Notes under the pieces: model-generated | The model's input: only the letters and a program-made list of their open reading frames with translations | Told to the model about the DNA's origin: nothing | The model's database searches: none | Position numbers and translations under genes: made by a program | From: Parvibaculum indicum | Lineage (GTDB): Bacteria; Pseudomonadota; Alphaproteobacteria; Parvibaculales; Parvibaculaceae | Assembly (NCBI RefSeq): GCF_011762095.1 | Contig: NZ_JAASQO010000012.1 | Coordinates: 62,001 to 126,000 of the forward strand | Direction of reading: 5' to 3' | Length of the DNA stretch: 64,000 nucleotides | Shown here: positions 60,426 to 64,000 of the stretch, piece after piece | Position numbering within the stretch: position 1 is the first letter of the stretch | Layout of the letters: every line of letters starts with the position of its first letter

Positions 60426-61133
60426 TCAGTAGCGGCGCAACAGCCCGACAAGCTTGCCCTGAACCTTCACCCGGTCGGGTCCGAAGATACGGGTCTCATA
60501 GGCCGGGTTCGCCGCTTCGAGCGCGATGCTGTCGCCTTTCTTGCGCAGCCGCTTCAGCGTCGCCTCATAGCCGTCCACCAGCGCCACCACGATGTCGCCG
60601 CTGGTGGCGGTATCGCATCGCTGAATGAGAACCGTATCCCCATCCAGAATGCCGGCCTCGATCATCGAGTCGCCCTTGACCTCCAGCGCGTAATGCTCGC
60701 CGGAGCCGATCAGGCTCATCGGCACATCGACCTGGTGGCTTTCCTCCTGCAGTGCCTCGATCGGCGTACCGGCGGCGATGCGGCCCATCACCGATACGGT
60801 GAGGGAGCGTTCCTCCTGCGAGGAGGGCATCAGATCGCGGCTCGTCTTGCCGCGGCTGCCTTCGATCACGCTGGGGGAGAAGCCCTTGGCCCGGTTGGCC
60901 GCGAGGCTGGGCTGCGAGGACTCCGGCAATTTCAGGATTTCGAGCGCCCGGGCCCGGTGCGGAAGGCGGCGGATGAAGCCGCGCTCTTCCAGCGCGGAGA
61001 TCAGCCGGTGAATGCCGGATTTGGAGCGCAGGTCGAGCGCATCCTTCATCTCGTCGAAGCTGGGCGGGACCCCGCTCTCCTTCACACGTTCATGGATGAA
61101 CATGAGCAATTCATGCTGTTTACGGGTGAGCAT
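60426..61133 (-). CDS. lexA: SOS repressor LexA
   Basis: Represses DNA-damage genes until RecA filaments trigger self-cleavage. The 235-residue product has the winged HTH ([20 protein letters not shown] at the start; recognition region [16 protein letters not shown]), the cleavage site A121-G122 ([11 protein letters not shown]), catalytic S156 (GDSMIEAG) and K194. The longer linker between the two domains is typical of alphaproteobacteria. It is autoregulated: an SOS box overlaps its -10 region. Confidence 0.97.
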   Translation of the reverse strand: MLTRKQHELLMFIHERVKESGVPPSFDEMKDALDLRSKSGIHRLISALEERGFIRRLPHRARALEILKLPESSQPSLAANRAKGFSPSVIEGSRGKTSRDLMPSSQEERSLTVSVMGRIAAGTPIEALQEESHQVDVPMSLIGSGEHYALEVKGDSMIEAGILDGDTVLIQRCDTATSGDIVVALVDGYEATLKRLRKKGDSIALEAANPAYETRIFGPDRVKVQGKLVGLLRRY

Positions 61134-61213
61134 CCCGGAACCCCTCCAAGCCTGTGCCGTGCCTCGGTTCCGTGTGATCGGAACTCAGGAACAAAACAAA
61201 AACGTCTGAAAGA

Positions 61214-61228
61214 GTTCTACTTTGGTTC
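61214..61228. promoter_or_regulatory. SOS box (LexA operator) of lexA
   Basis: GTTC-TACTTTG-GTTC is an exact match to the alphaproteobacterial LexA box GTTC-N7-GTTC (on the minus strand GAAC-N7-GAAC). It overlaps the -10 hexamer of lexA and lies 81 bases upstream of the start codon. Confidence 0.9.
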
Positions 61229-61242
61229 TCCACAAGCGTCAA
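61214..61242 (-). promoter_or_regulatory. Promoter of lexA
   Basis: On the minus strand TTGACG (61242-61237) and TAGAAC (61219-61214) are separated by exactly 17 bases. The SOS box covers the -10 and spacer, giving repression by occlusion. Confidence 0.75.
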
Positions 61243-61265
61243 GCGCCCTGTGGATAATTTTCCGC

Positions 61266-62477
61266 TTACGCGCGCAGCGGGAGAATCTTCACGATTTCCC
61301 CGGGTTTGGCCGGGTCGGCAAAGGGCGGCCGGACGATCAGGCAGCCCGCCTGGGACAGCGTGGAGAGCATCGAACTGTCCTGCTTTTCAAAAGGCGTAGC
61401 CACGGAAAGTTCGCCGTCGATATGGTCCAGCGCCGCGCGCATATAGTCCTCGCGCGCGCCATTGCCGGGCACCTCCCGCCCGAGCCGCGCCATGACGAAA
61501 TGCGGCCCCGGATTGCCGCCCTGCATCCGCAGAATGGCGGGCTTCAGGTAAAGCACCGCGCAGACCAGCGCCGATACGGGGTTGCCGGGCAGGCCCAGCA
61601 TGGGCAGCTCGCCCAGCGCGCCGAACATGAGCGGTTTGCCGGGGCGCATGGCGACCCGCCAGAACTCGATATCGAGCCCGTCCGGCGTGAGGGCGGATTG
61701 TACGAGATCGTGATCGCCCACCGAGGCGCCGCCCAGCGTCACCAGCATGTCCGCCTGCTTGGCCCGTTCCGCCGTCTGCCGGATGTCGGCTTCCTCGTCC
61801 CGCGCGATCCCCAGATCGAGCGGCTCCCCGCCTGCTTCGGATATCAGGGCGGCCAGCCCGTCATTATTGGCGGAGACGATCTGATGGGCGCCGGGCTCGT
61901 CCCCGGGGCGCACAAGCTCGTTGCCCGTCGAGAAAAAGGCGATGACGGGCCGCCGCGCAACCTTCAGCTCACAGACATTCATCGCCGCCGCCAGCGCGAT
62001 GTCGGCATGGTTGAGCCGCGTCCCGTGCAGGATGCCGCTGTCCCCGGTCCGGAAGTCGAGCCCCGTCGCGCGCACATGATCGCCCGGTTTGGCCGCTTCA
62101 TTGACGACGACATGTTTGCCTTCGCGAACGGTATCCTCCTGAATGACGATGGCGTCGGCCCCGCGGGGCAGGGGGGCGCCGGTGAAGATGCGCACCGCTT
62201 CTCCCGCCTTCAGGTCGCCGTCATAGGCGCCGCCGGCGGGCGCCTCGCCCGCGACGTCCAGTCTGGCCGGGACGTTTGCGGTGTCCCCGGCGCGCACCGC
62301 ATAGCCGTCCATGGCGGAAAGGTCGGCGGGCGGTTGCGTCCGCCGCGCGATCGCGTCTTCGGCGAGAATGCGCCCCAGCGCCTGCGACAGAGGCACCGTT
62401 TCGGACGGAACCGTATGGAGCGCGGCGAGAATTTTCGACCGCGCATCGATAACGGAAAGGAGAGGGGTGTCGGCCAT
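61266..62477 (-). CDS. moeA: Molybdopterin molybdenumtransferase MoeA
   Basis: Inserts molybdate into adenylylated molybdopterin to complete the molybdenum cofactor. The 403-residue product shows the family motifs PADLSAMDGYAVRAGDT, IFTGAPLPRGADAIVIQED, FFSTGNELV, TLGGASVGDHDLV and LPGNPVSALV. It ends 132 bases before the lexA start, whose own promoter lies in between, and begins 16 bases after moaC, with which it is surely cotranscribed. Confidence 0.96.
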   Translation of the reverse strand: MADTPLLSVIDARSKILAALHTVPSETVPLSQALGRILAEDAIARRTQPPADLSAMDGYAVRAGDTANVPARLDVAGEAPAGGAYDGDLKAGEAVRIFTGAPLPRGADAIVIQEDTVREGKHVVVNEAAKPGDHVRATGLDFRTGDSGILHGTRLNHADIALAAAMNVCELKVARRPVIAFFSTGNELVRPGDEPGAHQIVSANNDGLAALISEAGGEPLDLGIARDEEADIRQTAERAKQADMLVTLGGASVGDHDLVQSALTPDGLDIEFWRVAMRPGKPLMFGALGELPMLGLPGNPVSALVCAVLYLKPAILRMQGGNPGPHFVMARLGREVPGNGAREDYMRAALDHIDGELSVATPFEKQDSSMLSTLSQAGCLIVRPPFADPAKPGEIVKILPLRA

Positions 62478-62493
62478 GGGAAAGGCCTTTCAG

Positions 62494-62976
62494 TCAGTCT
62501 GCGTTGTAATCGCCCGACTTGCCGCCGCTCTTATGCGTCAGCCGGATATCGGTGATGTGCATGGCCTTGTCCACGGCCTTGGCCATGTCGTAAAGCGTCA
62601 GCGCCGCCACGCTGACAGCCGTCAGCGCTTCCATCTCCACGCCGGTTTGCCCGCTCGTCTTGACGGTCGCCTCGATGTCGACGGCGCTCTCCTCCGTGGA
62701 CGGAGCGAGGTGAACTTCCACCTTGCTGATGGCCAGGGGATGGCAAAGCGGAATGAGGCTCGATGTCTGCTTGGCGGCCATGATGCCCGCCAGCCGCGCC
62801 ACCTCCAGCGCATTGCCTTTCTTCAACCCGTCCTCGCGAATGAGGGTAAGCGTTTCCGGCGCCATGGTCACGCGGCCGCATGCCGTCGCCACACGCGCCG
62901 TCACGGGTTTTTCCGACACGTCGACCATATTGGCTGCGCCGCTCTCGTCGATATGGGAAAACTTGGGGCCGCTCAA
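62494..62976 (-). CDS. moaC: Cyclic pyranopterin monophosphate synthase MoaC
   Basis: Second enzyme of molybdenum cofactor synthesis. The 160-residue product has [18 protein letters not shown], the active-site [20 protein letters not shown] and [20 protein letters not shown] chose TTG 62976: it overlaps the stop of the upstream GNAT gene (TTGA), AAGGAG lies 11 bases before it, and it yields the family length. A GTG ten codons upstream (63006) is the alternative. Confidence 0.94.
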   Translation of the reverse strand: MSGPKFSHIDESGAANMVDVSEKPVTARVATACGRVTMAPETLTLIREDGLKKGNALEVARLAGIMAAKQTSSLIPLCHPLAISKVEVHLAPSTEESAVDIEATVKTSGQTGVEMEALTAVSVAALTLYDMAKAVDKAMHITDIRLTHKSGGKSGDYNAD

Positions 62977-63494
62977 TTCTCGTTCAGCTCCTTTGCCATG
63001 AAGCACCGCCTGTCCATCGGCAGGCCGCCATCTTCCTCGCGCATCCGAAGGATGAAAAGACCCGGTGTCCAGTCATCCTGGGGCAGGATACGAAATCCGA
63101 GCTTCGCGTAAAACGGGGCATTCCATTGAACGTCTCGGAAGGTGGAAAGCGTCATCCGCCGCGCGCCCTGCGCAAAGGCAAATCCGTCCGCCGCCGCCAC
63201 CAGCCGGGCGCCGAGCCCCTTGCGCGCATGCGCGCGATGAACGGACAGCTCGAAAAGATGGCCCGCCCGGTCGATGAAGCCGACCAGCGCGAACCCCACC
63301 GGCTCGTCCTTTTCGTCCACCGCGACGAGTACCGCGCCGCCGCGCAGGAAGGCGCGGACATAGGCGATATCGGCCGGCGGGTGATCGGCAATTTCTTTCA
63401 GCCCCACCTCGGCGAACGTCATGCCCGCATCCTTCTCGATCCCGGCCAGAAGGCCGAGTTCGTCGGGGCGCGCATGGCGTATGCGATAGGGCAT
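62973..63494 (-). CDS. GNAT family N-acetyltransferase
   Basis: A 173-residue acetyltransferase of unknown substrate. The acetyl-CoA motif A is visible as [20 protein letters not shown] (about residues 80-99), followed by the usual C-terminal [15 protein letters not shown]. The start is 6 bases after the trpC stop and the stop overlaps moaC, so it is embedded in the trpC-moaC-moeA transcript. This insertion is not part of the usual trpC-moaC order. It could modify an amino acid, an aminoglycoside-like compound or a protein N-terminus; nothing decides. Confidence 0.87.
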   Translation of the reverse strand: MPYRIRHARPDELGLLAGIEKDAGMTFAEVGLKEIADHPPADIAYVRAFLRGGAVLVAVDEKDEPVGFALVGFIDRAGHLFELSVHRAHARKGLGARLVAAADGFAFAQGARRMTLSTFRDVQWNAPFYAKLGFRILPQDDWTPGLFILRMREEDGGLPMDRRCFMAKELNEN

Positions 63495-63500
63495 GAGTTG

Positions 63501-64000
63501 TCAGGCCGCGTGGGCGAGAAGGTTGCGCGTCGCCGCTTCCACATCAGCCTGCCGCATCAGGCTTTCGCCGACGAGAAAGCTCCGTACGCCGGCCTTGGCA
63601 AGGCGCGCCAGATCGTCCGGCGTGAAGATGCCGCTTTCGCCGACGATCAGCTTGCCGGACGGAACGAGAGGCGCCAGCCGCTCGGTCGTTTCCAGCGTCG
63701 TCTCGAAGGTCTTGAGGTTGCGGTTGTTGATGCCGAGAAGCGGGCTCTTGAGGGTGAGTGCGCGGTTCAGCTCGGCTTCGTCATGCACCTCCACCAGCAC
63801 GTCCATGCCCCAATGCATGGCGGCGTTTTCCAGGTCCCGCGCCTGCGCATCGCTCACCGCGGCCATGATGATGAGAATGGCGTCTGCCCCCATCGCACGG
63901 GCTTCCGCCACCTGATAGATGTCGTACATGAAGTCCTTGCGGATTACCGGCAGCAGCACCGCGTTGCGTGCGGCGGTGAGATAATCCGGCGCACCTTGGA
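63501..64000 (-). CDS. trpC: Indole-3-glycerol phosphate synthase (5' part outside the window)
   Basis: Fourth step of tryptophan synthesis, forming indoleglycerol phosphate. The visible C-terminal 166 residues or so include [20 protein letters not shown] (with catalytic Lys in RKDF), [19 protein letters not shown] and [19 protein letters not shown], all typical of the TIM barrel. The open frame continues without a break across the right edge of the window, so it is truncated by the window rather than broken. The GNAT gene, moaC and moeA follow on the same strand. Confidence 0.95.
   Translation of the reverse strand, partial: QGAPDYLTAARNAVLLPVIRKDFMYDIYQVAEARAMGADAILIIMAAVSDAQARDLENAAMHWGMDVLVEVHDEAELNRALTLKSPLLGINNRNLKTFETTLETTERLAPLVPSGKLIVGESGIFTPDDLARLAKAGVRSFLVGESLMRQADVEAATRNLLAHAA

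Noticed and set aside
61167-61184. GTTCC-N8-GGAAC inverted repeat in the lexA leader as a second SOS box
   Set aside because: Orientation and spacing do not fit GTTC-N7-GTTC; it is more likely a small leader hairpin.

Overview
This is a gene-dense, GC-rich chromosomal window from an alphaproteobacterium. The evidence is the order of the housekeeping blocks (clpX-lon-hup-tRNA-Val-tRNA-Asp-nuoA...N; birA-rnj-mce-DUF1467-proS-lolCE-lolD-dnaE; rpsB-tsf-pyrH-frr-uppS-cdsA-dxr-rseP-bamA-skp-lpxD-fabZ-lpxA-lpxI-lpxB; gltX-gltA; comEC facing lexA-moeA-moaC-trpC), plus class markers: a short ProRS without the editing insertion, RNase J, LpxI, and a GTTC-N7-GTTC SOS box. A Parvibaculum-like or other Hyphomicrobiales-related lineage is possible, but I cannot fix the genus from sequence alone.

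Region by region. 1-4.5 kb: proteostasis genes clpX and lon, then the HU gene, each closed by an intrinsic terminator or hairpin. 4.6-6.6 kb: a reverse-strand MFS transporter and two tRNA genes. 6.9-21.3 kb: a complete 14-gene respiratory complex I operon, nuoA to nuoN, all plus strand, with several overlapping start/stop codons. 21.3-24.7 kb: biotin ligase, RNase J, methylmalonyl-CoA epimerase and a DUF1467 membrane protein. 25.0-29.1 kb: a three-gene cassette of exported proteins of unknown function, a small one followed by two large tandem paralogues with an invariant Cys and His that look like a papain-fold (NlpC/P60- or CHAP-like) catalytic pair. This is the most novel part of the window. 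29.2-34.9 kb: prolyl-tRNA synthetase, the lipoprotein-release transporter LolCE/LolD, a YeiH-type exporter with a LysR regulator, and an unlisted 39-residue single-span membrane protein. 35.0-38.4 kb: DNA polymerase III alpha subunit. 38.5-54.0 kb: one long plus-strand run of translation, UMP kinase, isoprenoid/undecaprenyl, phospholipid, envelope-biogenesis and lipid A genes. 54.1-55.1 kb: a PAP2 phosphatase. 55.1-64.0 kb: citrate synthase and GluRS (minus), ComEC (plus), and a minus-strand group trpC(partial)-GNAT-moaC-moeA followed by lexA.

Functionally the window is dominated by core metabolism and envelope assembly. uppS supplies the carrier lipid, cdsA the phospholipid precursor, rseP/bamA/skp outer-membrane protein assembly, and lpxD/A/I/B with fabZ the lipid A disaccharide. 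LolCE/LolD release lipoproteins. Base composition and codon choice look uniform by eye; I saw no insertion sequence, integrase, CRISPR array or rRNA gene. Accessory content is limited to the exported-paralogue cassette, the YeiH-LysR-small protein patch, the MFS gene and the GNAT gene.
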